From Desulfobacula sp. (GTDB lineage Bacteria; Desulfobacterota; Desulfobacteria; Desulfobacterales; Desulfobacteraceae): 6,299 nt of DNA. Below, in pieces: positions 1-5,216 of this stretch. The position numbers and the translations under genes are program-made. Each line of letters opens with the position of its first letter. Position 1 is the stretch's first letter. The notes below the pieces were generated by a model. It ran no database searches, was not told the origin of the DNA, and saw only the letters and a program-made list of their open reading frames with translations. The stretch lies in contig JAQICW010000596.1 of NCBI GenBank assembly GCA_027858355.1, forward strand, positions 1-6,299. The letters run 5' to 3'.

Positions 1-162
1 GTTGATCTGGCAGTCCGGATCAATCTTGACAAACCCTCTGTTTTTCAGGATTCAAATAAATTGCCGGACGGACAACCCATTGAATACAGGCTACTTTCAA
101 TTCCTTTCTACCTTGTTGGGCAGATCCGGCGGCTGATGCTTGAAAACTGGATTAATGATTAG
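1..162 (+). CDS. 3' end of an unrecognised protein with a VapC-like tail (partial, probably chimeric)
   Basis: An open frame enters from the left edge and runs 53 codons to TAG at 160-162. I do not recognise residues 1-43; the segment IEYRLLSIPFYLVGQIRR is hydrophobic/basic and might be the end of a DDE transposase, but this is a weak impression. The last ten codons read RLMLENWIND. The DNA from about 133 to 169 differs at only four positions from the end of the intact vapC at 3269-3305 (GLILENWVND, stop, then GGGAG). The simplest reading is that a vapC tail was left behind by recombination and joined in frame to an unrelated gene. The start lies outside the window, and no function can be assigned. 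Confidence 0.45.
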   Translation, partial: VDLAVRINLDKPSVFQDSNKLPDGQPIEYRLLSIPFYLVGQIRRLMLENWIND

Positions 163-170
163 GGAGAGAA
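128..170 (+). pseudogene. Residual 3' tail of a VapC toxin gene
   Basis: About 37 bases ending just past the stop codon match the last codons and immediate 3' flank of the vapC at 2886-3290, with four substitutions. Upstream of about position 130 the similarity stops abruptly, so the rest of that vapC is missing from here. Repeat A copy 1 begins a few bases after the match. The fragment indicates that another VapC module related to module 3 once stood here. Confidence 0.55.
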
Positions 171-183
171 CCGTTCGTTAGCG

Positions 184-288
184 GGGTCTGACCCCGGTAA
201 GCAACTGTTTTTCATAAGAATATTGTCAAAACAATAAGCATAAAAGCTTTTAAACTGTACTTTTTGATATTAAAAAAGGGGATTTAAG
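184..288 (+). repeat. Repeat A, copy 1 (about 105 bp)
   Basis: It starts with a short palindromic GGGGTCTGACCCC (183-195), followed by GGTAAG, a T-rich stretch, AATATTG, and a distal AT hairpin (CTTTTT, six-base loop, AAAAAAG) before a GGGGATTTAAG end. It aligns without gaps to copy 3 (2440-2544) over 105 positions, with many substitutions in the middle and good agreement at both ends. It lies in the same orientation as the other copies, between the vapC remnant and TA module 1. No open frame fits it. Confidence 0.65.
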
Positions 289-485
289 CTTTTTAAAATT
301 TGGGTGAACTGGGTTTTTATCCGGAAAAACTTGAACCGGCATAAATCAATTTATTTGCTCTGGGGGAAATATTGTTTCAGGAAGAAAAAGGTTTAAAATT
401 TCTGAAAACTATTATAAAATATCTATAGAAACAGGCAGTATTATCAATATTATTAAACCTGTAACCCAAAAAAGAGGTGGCTATT
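289..485 (+). other. AT-rich leader before TA module 1
   Basis: This gene-free stretch follows repeat A copy 1 and should contain the promoter of module 1. Possible elements are TTGTTT at 372-377 with TAAAAT at 394-399 (16-bp spacer), or a TATAAA at 413-418 without a good -35. An ACAGG/CCTGT inverted pair with a wide loop lies at about 430-462 and could serve in autoregulation. None of these is convincing alone. The ribosome binding site AGAGGTG precedes the ATG at 486. Confidence 0.3.
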
Positions 486-725
486 ATGCAGATTCAAAGA
501 GAATTTAGTGTCGAAGTGGCACAAATTCTTCAAGTTATAGATGAAAAAGTTTTAAAATTTCTGCTACAAGATAAAAAAGTTTTAAAAAAACAGTGCCCCG
601 ACATCTCTAAACAGCAATTAAAAAACGTACTTGAGTCTCTCAGAAGAGCAAACCCATTCCAATGTATTGAGAATCCTGTAAAATGGCAAAGAGAACAAAG
701 GAAGGATCGTGACTTATCTTGTTGA
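486..725 (+). CDS. Probable antitoxin of a PIN-toxin module (VapB-like position, family not recognised)
   Basis: This is a 79-residue, mostly helical, Lys/Gln-rich protein directly upstream of a PIN-domain toxin, overlapping it by 17 bases. I chose the ATG at 486 because AGAGGTG sits at a proper distance; a GTG at 477 lies inside that ribosome site. The N-terminal half (MQIQREFSVEVAQILQVIDE) shows neither the swapped-hairpin AbrB pattern nor a clear ribbon-helix-helix strand. The C-terminal part (NPFQCIENPVKWQREQRKDR) is basic and could be the segment that binds the toxin. The antitoxin role is inferred from size, position and overlap. It would bind and inhibit the toxin at 709-1077 and probably repress the shared promoter. 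Confidence 0.6.
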   Translation: MQIQREFSVEVAQILQVIDEKVLKFLLQDKKVLKKQCPDISKQQLKNVLESLRRANPFQCIENPVKWQREQRKDRDLSC

Positions 726-1077
726 CAGTAATATTTTTATTTATGCAACTAAACCGGAAGATTCTGTTGCCTATCATTTGTTGTTAAATAATGACAATTT
801 CTTTTTTTCATCTATCACATCAATTGAAGTTCTTGGATATAACAAGCTTACTTCGGAAACAAAATCAGATTTAAAACAGATATTTTCGGCGGGCACAGAG
901 ATTGGCATATCTAAGGATATTGTGAAAAAATCCATTGAACTCCGGCAAGAAAAAATGATGTCTCTTGGAGATACTATCATTGCAGCTACAGCAATCGTGA
1001 ATGACCTTGTTCTGCTTACAAGAAATATAGATGACTTCAAAAACTTAAATTTCAAGCTTGAAAATCCATATATATAA
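709..1077 (+). CDS. PIN-domain ribonuclease toxin (VapC-like)
   Basis: A 122-residue PIN-domain protein of normal VapC length. Expected acidic metal-binding positions are visible: D6 in YLVDSNIFIY, E40 in SSITSIEVLGY, D88 in SLGDTIIAATA, and N106/D108 in LLTRNIDDFKNL. PIN toxins are Mg-dependent endoribonucleases that cut tRNA or rRNA and stop translation until neutralised by the paired antitoxin; the target here cannot be read from sequence. The GTG start at 709 is supported by an AAGGAAGG ribosome site and by the canonical N-terminal strand starting immediately. The 17-base overlap with the antitoxin frame implies coupled translation. It is only distantly similar to the VapC at 2886-3290, so the two modules are not recent duplicates. 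Confidence 0.88.
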   Translation: MTYLVDSNIFIYATKPEDSVAYHLLLNNDNFFFSSITSIEVLGYNKLTSETKSDLKQIFSAGTEIGISKDIVKKSIELRQEKMMSLGDTIIAATAIVNDLVLLTRNIDDFKNLNFKLENPYI

Positions 1078-1086
1078 CGAATAGCA

Positions 1087-1156
1087 GGGTTTGACCCCGG
1101 TAAGCTTTTGTTTTTACAGACAATATTGTATAAAATATGGGCTAAAAAGGTCTTAG
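1087..1156 (+). repeat. Repeat A, copy 2 (70-bp conserved core)
   Basis: It lies just after the stop of the PIN toxin. From GGGTTTGACCCCGGTAAGC to TCTTAG it aligns without gaps to copy 3 (2440-2509), with six differences in 70 positions, so these two are the closest pair of the four copies. Beyond 1156 the similarity decays into AT-rich sequence. Bases shared with copy 1 just upstream (CG...AGC) suggest the unit begins around 1077-1085. There is no coding potential. Confidence 0.75.
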
Positions 1157-1221
1157 AGCTTACATTTCGCATATTTAAAAAATATTTTTGAAGTATTGTT
1201 CAAAATTCATAGGTGTATCAA

Positions 1222-1716
1222 TTATGTTTCCTTAAATTGCCACCAATTATTCTGAAGGTTTTTATAAATCCCGACAGGTACTTCTAATAGTGAGATGACC
1301 TGTTCATGTAACAGACTTAATCCTTTCACTATTACTTGTAAACATATACCATCTTTGAATATTTCTGAATAATGAATGTTCCGAAAAAAGTAGCGAATGT
1401 TGTTCCATGTAGGTTTTTTAGTATACATCCGTTTTTCAAGAGACGGTTGGTTCTTATATTTTTTTAATACATCGCTCGCCTTCAGGTCTGTATTGGTAAC
1501 CAAAGGGAAAATCCCATCGATTTTTGATGCTTCAACAACAGTTTGTTCATTCAATTCCCATTGCAGGCCGTACTTGAATTCCCATTTGTTTTTATAGGTG
1601 TCTCGATTAAGTGAAACCTTGCAGCCCGGCACACTGGGTACTTTAATCTGCTTACGTTCGGTAATTATTTCAGGCAATGGGGTCAGGCTTGCCTTATTGT
1701 ACTTATTTAAGATCAT
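1222..1716 (-). pseudogene. C-terminal remnant of an IS4-superfamily (IS1634-like) DDE transposase
   Basis: The minus-strand frame of 164 codons contains the end of a DDE transposase: DGIFPLVTNTD at residues 67-77, then Y87-(2)-Q90-(3)-E94-(6)-K101. This is the Y(2)R(3)E(6)K signature of IS4-type enzymes with the Arg replaced by Gln; E94 would be the third catalytic acid. The first two catalytic Asp residues, expected well upstream, are absent. The apparent ATG at 1716 lies inside palindromic repeat B copy 1, and the first 13 residues (MILNKYNKASLTP) are translated repeat, not transposase. The gene is therefore 5'-truncated and surely inactive. The family call rests on the VTNTD to LEKR segment; residues after 101 I cannot place. 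No terminal inverted repeats of the parent element were identified. Confidence 0.65.
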
Positions 1717-1748
1717 ATCAACAACTGCAATAAGGCAAGCCTGACCCC
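1679..1748. repeat. Repeat B, copy 1: 70-bp palindromic element (REP/MITE-like)
   Basis: Two perfect 21-bp inverted arms (1679-1699 and 1728-1748, beginning GGGGTCAGGCTTGCC) flank a 28-base AT-rich loop. The whole element differs from copy 2 at 5264-5333 at only three of 70 positions, all in or next to the loop. The structure fits a REP/BIME-type or small MITE-type element that can fold into a hairpin. It begins four bases after the stop of the minus-strand RelE-type toxin, so its hairpin would form at the 3' end of that transcript, and it forms the left border of the truncated transposase. Confidence 0.9.
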
Positions 1749-1752
1749 TTTA

Positions 1753-2040
1753 TTAAAGATCATCATGATCAAGAATACGTAAGAGTTTAAGTTTGGAGGA
1801 CCAATCTGGAGAACCGGCTGTCAGGAAAGCCTCCGGCTCAAATGAAATTCTATACCTCTTGTCTACACTGGCAGACCATGCAGTCGGGTCATTCACAATG
1901 CGCTCAATTCTTAAGCCGGGATGATGGGGATTTTCTTCGAGAAAATTTATGGTTTTCGCAATTTTTTTCAATAACCCTTTTTGATGTTTAAAATTTTCCA
2001 AATCAGAAATAAATTTTTTATTCGGAATCAATTTCGGCAT
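1753..2040 (-). CDS. RelE/ParE-superfamily toxin
   Basis: A 95-residue basic protein starting MPKLIPNKKF. The features are those of the RelE/ParE fold: two N-terminal helices (ISDLENFKHQ...KIAKTINFLEENP), then LRIERI, a strand containing SASVDKRYRISF at about 57-67, and a C-terminal LLRILDHDDL. RelE-type toxins cleave mRNA on the ribosome and ParE-type toxins poison gyrase; the sequence does not decide between them. I prefer the ATG at 2040 because AAAGGA sits eight bases upstream; an in-frame TTG at 2058 would add six residues but lacks a good site. It overlaps the antitoxin by 23 bases, which implies coupled expression. The stop lies only four bases from repeat B copy 1. Confidence 0.75.
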   Translation of the reverse strand: MPKLIPNKKFISDLENFKHQKGLLKKIAKTINFLEENPHHPGLRIERIVNDPTAWSASVDKRYRISFEPEAFLTAGSPDWSSKLKLLRILDHDDL

Positions 2041-2281
2041 TGCTGCGTTCCTTTTCAAACCAATCCGGGAGTTTGTCTATTTCCGAGTCTCTGGCTTCCT
2101 TTAATTTTAATAGACCGGAATCATTTAGTTTTATTGTTCGATAAAATTCAACAGGGTAAAGGTAGATTGCACCACCAGCTTCCACTGAAAGTTCAAGATG
2201 GCTACCGGGTTTGATTCCAAGATCTTTTCTTATTGAAACAGGCAAACTGATGCTACCTCTTTTATCCATAGTTACAATCAT
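2018..2281 (-). CDS. AbrB/MazE-type antitoxin (swapped-hairpin DNA binding)
   Basis: An 87-residue protein whose first ~45 residues form the AbrB/SpoVT pattern: MIVTMDKRGSISLPVSIRKD, then LGIKPGSHLELSVEAGGAIYLYPV. This domain dimerises and binds DNA, usually the module's own promoter. Residues 46-87 are charged and helical (LKLKEARDSEIDKLPDWFEKE), as expected for the toxin-wrapping tail. It comes first in the minus-strand operon and overlaps the RelE-type toxin gene by 23 bases. The start at 2281 has a GGGG ribosome site. AbrB antitoxins more often pair with MazF or VapC, so the pairing with a RelE/ParE-fold toxin is a slightly less common combination. Confidence 0.85.
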   Translation of the reverse strand: MIVTMDKRGSISLPVSIRKDLGIKPGSHLELSVEAGGAIYLYPVEFYRTIKLNDSGLLKLKEARDSEIDKLPDWFEKERSNAEIDSE

Positions 2282-2304
2282 AATTCTACCCCTTTTATTA
2301 AGAT

Positions 2305-2334
2305 GTTATATTTGGGTCGAAGGCCTGAAAACAA
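2305..2334 (-). promoter_or_regulatory. Candidate sigma70 promoter of the minus-strand AbrB/RelE module
   Basis: On the minus strand, TTGTTT (2334-2329) is followed after an 18-base spacer by TATAAC (2310-2305). Transcription would begin around 2298, giving a short leader with the GGGG ribosome site ahead of the ATG at 2281. The boxes are reasonable but not consensus. A second AT-rich hexamer lies nearby, so the assignment is tentative. Confidence 0.4.
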
Positions 2335-2388
2335 TATATTCTCATTATGGCTTTTTGTCAATGTGTCAATGATTCAAATCTGCCCAAA

Positions 2389-2440
2389 GAGGACAGCAAG
2401 AGGACAGCAAGAGGACAGAGGACAGGAGAGAGGAGGACAG
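2389..2440 (+). repeat. Purine-rich GAGGACAG imperfect tandem repeat
   Basis: Two perfect 11-base units (GAGGACAGCAA at 2389-2399 and 2400-2410) are followed by degenerate GAGGACAG/GGACAG units up to the first bases of repeat A copy 3. Nearly all T is excluded from one strand. A similar AG-rich tract (GAGCAGAGAGCAGAGCAGAG) precedes repeat A copy 4 at about 6176-6210. The pattern is consistent with slippage expansion. No function is visible. Confidence 0.75.
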
Positions 2441-2544
2441 GGTCTGACCCCGGTAAGTTTTTGTTTTTACAGATAATATTGCATAAAATATGGTCTAAAA
2501 AGCTCTTAGGATGAACTTTTTAATGCCAAAAAGGGGTGTTTAAG
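2440..2544 (+). repeat. Repeat A, copy 3 (about 105 bp, best preserved)
   Basis: It begins GGGTCTGACCCCGGTAAG, continues through GTTTTTACAG and AATATTG, and ends GGGGTGTTTAAG. It matches copy 2 at 64 of 70 positions over its first 70 bases, and copy 1 at equal length over 105. The distal part has an AT hairpin (CTTTTT at 2514-2519, six-base loop, AAAAAG) also seen in copy 1 with a different loop. It sits between divergent modules 2 and 3 in the common orientation. Confidence 0.75.
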
Positions 2545-2572
2545 ATTTATGATGGATTTGAAGGTTACAATA

Positions 2573-2611
2573 GGGATATCCCCTTGACATATCCATGATT
2601 GACTTTATAAT
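2573..2611 (+). promoter_or_regulatory. Consensus promoter and possible operator of vapBC module 3
   Basis: TTGACA at 2584-2589 and TATAAT at 2606-2611 are separated by 16 bases, both perfect matches to the sigma70 consensus. A 10-bp perfect palindrome, GGGATATCCC (2573-2582), abuts the -35 box and is a candidate VapBC-binding operator. The strong core promoter suggests that expression depends on repression by the antitoxin-toxin complex; this is inferred. Confidence 0.7.
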
Positions 2612-2649
2612 GTAAAAATATAGATAAATTTTTTTCTGGAGGTATCGCA

Positions 2650-2886
2650 ATGAATACTGTGCAAACAAAAATTTTTAAAAGTAATCGAAGTCAGGCTGTC
2701 CGGTTACCTAAAAATGTTGCTTTCCCAGAATCAGTAAAGGATGTTGAAATCACAGCAATTGGCAATAAACGGATTATTGTACCGGTAGATCAATCCTGGG
2801 ATGAATGGTTTGATGCACCAGGGGTTTCCAGTGACTTTATGACAAATCGTCGCCAGCCGGAGGATCAGATCCGGGAGACCTTATAA
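2650..2886 (+). CDS. vapB: VapB antitoxin (AbrB/SpoVT family)
   Basis: A 78-residue protein with the classical VapB opening MNTVQTKIFKSNRSQAVRLPKNVAFPESVKDVEI, in which SNRSQAVRLPK is the DNA-contacting hallmark of this antitoxin family. The tail (WDEWFDAPGVSSDFMTNRRQPEDQIRETL) is the usual segment that enters the VapC active-site groove. The start is fixed by GGAGG eight bases upstream and by the conserved N-terminus. The stop TAA shares its last A with the ATG of vapC (TAATG), so translation is coupled. It should neutralise VapC and, with it, repress the promoter at 2584-2611. Confidence 0.92.
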   Translation: MNTVQTKIFKSNRSQAVRLPKNVAFPESVKDVEITAIGNKRIIVPVDQSWDEWFDAPGVSSDFMTNRRQPEDQIRETL

Positions 2887-3290
2887 TGCTGAAGTATCTG
2901 CTGGATACCAATATTGTCATCTATACCATGAAAAATCGGCCGCTGCAGGTGAAAAGGCGTTTCAAACAGCACAAAGACCAGATGTGTATTTCCAGTGTAA
3001 CCTTGGGAGAGTTGATTTTTGGTGCGGAACATTCACAACAGGTGGAGCGGAACTTGACAGATATTGAGGCTATAATTGCCCGACTTGAAGTACTGCCCTT
3101 TGATAACAAAGCAGCATATCATTTCGGACAGATACGGGCTGCGCTGTATAATATCGGTAAGCCCATTGGACCTTACGATATGATGATTGCCGGTCAAACC
3201 AGGGCATCGGGTCTGACACTGATAACAAATAATATCAAGGAATTCGAACGAGTGCCAGGGCTGATACTTGAGAACTGGGTTAATGATTAG
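2886..3290 (+). CDS. vapC: VapC toxin, PIN-domain tRNA endonuclease type
   Basis: A complete 134-residue VapC. Acidic catalytic residues are in place: D7 in YLLDTNIVIY, E42 in SSVTLGELIFGAE, and D98 in GKPIGPYDMMIAGQ, followed by TNNIKEFERVPGLILENW. This full pattern (PIGPYD ... TNN..EF.RV.GL..ENW) is typical of enteric-type VapC enzymes, which cut initiator tRNA-fMet in the anticodon loop; the exact substrate here is inferred from that family. It is coupled to vapB through TAATG. Its 3' end is duplicated as a fragment at 128-170, and a second, decayed PIN gene lies just downstream. Confidence 0.93.
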   Translation: MLKYLLDTNIVIYTMKNRPLQVKRRFKQHKDQMCISSVTLGELIFGAEHSQQVERNLTDIEAIIARLEVLPFDNKAAYHFGQIRAALYNIGKPIGPYDMMIAGQTRASGLTLITNNIKEFERVPGLILENWVND

Positions 3291-3330
3291 GGAGGGAGAT
3301 TCCTTTAAAATAAATGACTTCAAGTTTTTT

Positions 3331-3501
3331 TGCTTAAGATTTGATACTGATATTTTCATATGGGCATAAAGAGGCAATGAAAAAGCAGCCGCGCTGATGC
3401 AAAAAACCCAGGAGAAATATCTTTCCATCCAGACCTATATGGAACTTTTACAATGCGAAACATTTCAAAGTGATAAAAGATTTAAAACTGAAGATATTTA
3501 A
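3331..3501 (+). pseudogene. Decayed PIN-domain (VapC-like) toxin gene
   Basis: The frame reads LRFDTDIFIWA, a TAA stop at 3367-3369, then RGNEKAALMQKTQEKYLSIQ, TYMELLQCETF and a short tail ending at TAA 3499-3501. DTDIFIW followed by GNEKA, and SIQTYMELLQ, are the first and second acidic motifs of a PIN domain in the right order and spacing. One internal stop and loss of the C-terminal half (no third Asp motif) make it non-functional. An ATG at 3314 could be the original start if one frameshift occurred between it and 3331. It belongs to a different PIN subgroup from the intact VapC immediately upstream. Confidence 0.65.
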
Positions 3502-3520
3502 GCCGTCATAGTGCTAAGGG

Positions 3521-3552
3521 TCTCTTCGTGATCTCTGCGTACTTCGTGGTTG
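3521..3552. repeat. Short intergenic motif with CTTCGTG direct repeat
   Basis: CTTCGTG occurs at 3524-3530 and 3542-3548, around CTCTGCGTA. From general familiarity, sequences of this TTCGTG/CTGCGT/CTTCGTGGT type recur in intergenic DNA of many bacterial genomes. Only one copy lies in this window, and no function is apparent. Confidence 0.35.
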
Positions 3553-3581
3553 TAATTTCTAGCTTATAAAACAAATCTCGC

Positions 3582-3626
3582 TTGACGCAACAATTAATGG
3601 TCACTATAATGACTACAATCATTATA
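3582..3626 (+). promoter_or_regulatory. Promoter with palindromic operator for the phd-relE-vanZ operon
   Basis: TTGACG (3582-3587) and TATAAT (3605-3610) are spaced by exactly 17 bases. A perfect inverted repeat with 8-bp arms and a 6-bp centre (TATAATGA at 3605-3612, TCATTATA at 3619-3626) has its left arm on the -10 box and its right arm past the likely transcription start. A Phd/YefM dimer bound there would block RNA polymerase. The repressor assignment is inferred from Phd/YefM family behaviour. Confidence 0.75.
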
Positions 3627-3646
3627 AGAATTATTAAGGGGCAATC

Positions 3647-3910
3647 ATGCAAATAGACCGTTATATACCCGTCACTAAAGCAAAAACCAAACTGCTTGAC
3701 ATGATTCGAAACTTTGATGACAAAGAAGACACGATAGCGATTACTAAAAATGGCGTTCCAAAGGCCATTATAATGTCCATGGACCAATACGAAGCAATGT
3801 GCGAGACTATGGAAATCATGGCAGACAAAGATACGATGAAACAGATGTGGACATCTGTAAAAGAGATGCAGGCAAAAGAGCCACTGGTAGACTTAGAGGA
3901 CATGCTTTAA
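3647..3910 (+). CDS. Phd/YefM-family antitoxin
   Basis: An 87-residue protein with the Phd/YefM N-terminal DNA-binding and dimer domain: IPVTKAKTKLLDMIRNFDDKEDTIAITKNGVPKAIIMSMDQYEAM (residues 7-51), including the hallmark ITKNG.P.A..MS..QYE. Residues 52-87 form the acidic helical tail that wraps the toxin. An AAGGGG ribosome site precedes the ATG. Its stop TAA shares an A with the ATG of the RelE toxin (TAATG). It should repress the promoter at 3582-3610 through the palindrome there and neutralise the toxin at 3910-4185. Confidence 0.9.
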   Translation: MQIDRYIPVTKAKTKLLDMIRNFDDKEDTIAITKNGVPKAIIMSMDQYEAMCETMEIMADKDTMKQMWTSVKEMQAKEPLVDLEDML

Positions 3911-4185
3911 TGTATCGTGTCAAATTGACACCTTCTGCTGCCCGGATGTTCAACAATCTGCACCCCACGATAAAAAAGCAACTTAAATCCATACTCAAAG
4001 AACTATATGAAAACCCATATCTTGGAAAGGGACTGCGGGACGAACTGGCTGACTTCAGATCATTAAGGATGAAACGTTATCGTGCAATATATCAAATTGA
4101 TAATCAAAATAGAGAGGTGGTTATTTTTGCTATTGGACACCGTAGAAATATTTATAATATTGTCACCCATTCTGCAGCCAAATAG
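3910..4185 (+). CDS. RelE/ParE-superfamily toxin, Phd/YefM partner
   Basis: A 91-residue basic protein of the RelE fold: MYRVKLTPSAARMFNNLHPTIKKQLKSILKEL, a loop ENPYLGKGLRDELADFRSLR, then MKRYRAIYQIDNQNREVVIFAIGHRRNIYNIV. The R-Y-R-A-I-Y-Q-I strand and C-terminal GHR..IY are the conserved core of RelE/YoeB-type mRNA interferases, which cut mRNA in the ribosomal A site. The ATG at 3910 is chosen over longer in-frame extensions because it overlaps the antitoxin stop by one base and starts exactly at the family N-terminus. The stop TAG overlaps the GTG of the downstream VanZ gene by one base. Confidence 0.88.
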   Translation: MYRVKLTPSAARMFNNLHPTIKKQLKSILKELYENPYLGKGLRDELADFRSLRMKRYRAIYQIDNQNREVVIFAIGHRRNIYNIVTHSAAK

Positions 4186-5216
4186 TGAATCTGTTTAAGT
4201 TAACATTTTGTTTTGCCATTCTGGCTTTTGTGACACTTTTTTGTCACACCTTTGTTGACCGATATGAAAAAAACGGTGCCGAAATGCTGACCAATAATTG
4301 GCAGTCTTCAGTATCTGAGGACGGGACTGCAAAAATATCAAAAAATGAGCTTTATCTTTCCTCAAAGAATAGTGCTCACAGTGCACAATTCCAACAGGAT
4401 ATTCCTGATTTTAAGCCTGGGGATATTTTAATGCTTTCTGCGGATATGAAATATACAGATATTGTACCTGGAGAGCAGCCATGGAATTTAGCAAGGCTCT
4501 TGCTGGTGCAAAATGATGGTACAAAAAATCGATGGGATTATCCGCATGGTGTGGCGTCCTTTACCGGAACACAGGACTGGAAGCGGTACAACAATGTTTT
4601 CACCCTTAATGAAGATACAAAACATCTTCGCGTTACAGCTCAAATGAGCAGATGTACAGGGTCGTTTCAGCTTAAAGACCTTCAGCTTTATCCGGTAAAA
4701 CAGACCATGGTTTACACCTGGATTCAACTGGTGATTCTATTTTGCTGGGCAATGTTTGCTGTTTTTCTTCTGGGAACCTGCTTTGGCAACGGCAGCATGG
4801 TTATTCTTAAAGTTTTATTGGTCATTTCTTTTGTTGCTATTATTATTGGGACCACCATGCCACAAGAAATGCGGAATCAAGTATCCCAGGAAGTCAGTAT
4901 CCAGCTTCAGGAAACAAGCGATGTGTTTCAACGAGGGGCTACAATGGATATAGCCAAACTGGGACACTTTGGTTTTTTTGCCTTGTTTGGTGTTTTGCTT
5001 TCTTTGTTAATGAAACAGGAACCCTTAGTGGGGGTTGTGTTTCATATCCTGCTTCTGGCCGGGGGGACAGAGCTGGCACAGTTTTTTATTGATGGCCGGT
5101 CGCCTTTGTTTGCTGATTTTTTTATTGATCTGGCTGGTGGGGGTTGTGGGGTTGTTTTCTCTTTGCTCATTCTGAAAAAAAAGATCAACCTTGCAGTGAG
5201 ATTCAAAACACCATAA
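4185..5216 (+). CDS. VanZ-domain membrane protein with N-terminal extracytoplasmic domain
   Basis: A 343-residue protein. Residues 4-24 are a hydrophobic signal anchor. Residues ~30-170 are soluble and strand-rich, with Trp/Tyr patches (PWNLARLLLVQNDG, TGTQDWKRYNNVFTL, GSFQLKDLQLYP) resembling a carbohydrate-binding-module-like beta-sandwich; this is inferred from pattern only. Residues ~176-198 and ~205-224 are membrane segments. Residues ~257-332 form a VanZ-like core: KLGHFGFFALFG, then ELAQFFIDGRSPLFADFFIDLAGGG (E296, Q299, R305, D311, D315). VanZ-like proteins occur in glycopeptide-resistance and envelope-polysaccharide settings; their biochemical role is poorly defined, and resistance should not be assumed here. 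The GTG start overlaps the RelE stop by one base without a strong ribosome site of its own, so expression probably depends on coupling to the TA pair. Confidence 0.82.
   Translation: MNLFKLTFCFAILAFVTLFCHTFVDRYEKNGAEMLTNNWQSSVSEDGTAKISKNELYLSSKNSAHSAQFQQDIPDFKPGDILMLSADMKYTDIVPGEQPWNLARLLLVQNDGTKNRWDYPHGVASFTGTQDWKRYNNVFTLNEDTKHLRVTAQMSRCTGSFQLKDLQLYPVKQTMVYTWIQLVILFCWAMFAVFLLGTCFGNGSMVILKVLLVISFVAIIIGTTMPQEMRNQVSQEVSIQLQETSDVFQRGATMDIAKLGHFGFFALFGVLLSLLMKQEPLVGVVFHILLLAGGTELAQFFIDGRSPLFADFFIDLAGGGCGVVFSLLILKKKINLAVRFKTP

Noticed and set aside
477..485. GTG at 477 as start of the first antitoxin
   Set aside because: It lies within the AGAGGTG ribosome site that properly serves the ATG at 486.
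774..1172. Minus-strand open frame of 132 codons
   Set aside because: It is antisense to the PIN toxin at 709-1077 and runs into repeat A; no domain pattern and no ribosome site.
2041..2058. TTG at 2058 as start of the minus-strand RelE-type toxin
   Set aside because: The ATG at 2040 has a better-spaced AAAGGA site and gives a family-like N-terminus.
184..2544. Repeat A as integron attC sites
   Set aside because: I looked for GTTRRRY/RYYYAAC core boxes in paired positions and did not find them; no integrase gene is present in the window.
3033..3428. Minus-strand open frame of 131 codons
   Set aside because: It lies opposite the vapC 3' end and the PIN pseudogene, both of which have clear protein motifs on the plus strand.
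4185..5216. Glycopeptide (teicoplanin) resistance gene
   Set aside because: Only the C-terminal domain is VanZ-like; no other van genes are present and the N-terminal domain is different, so a resistance role is not supported.
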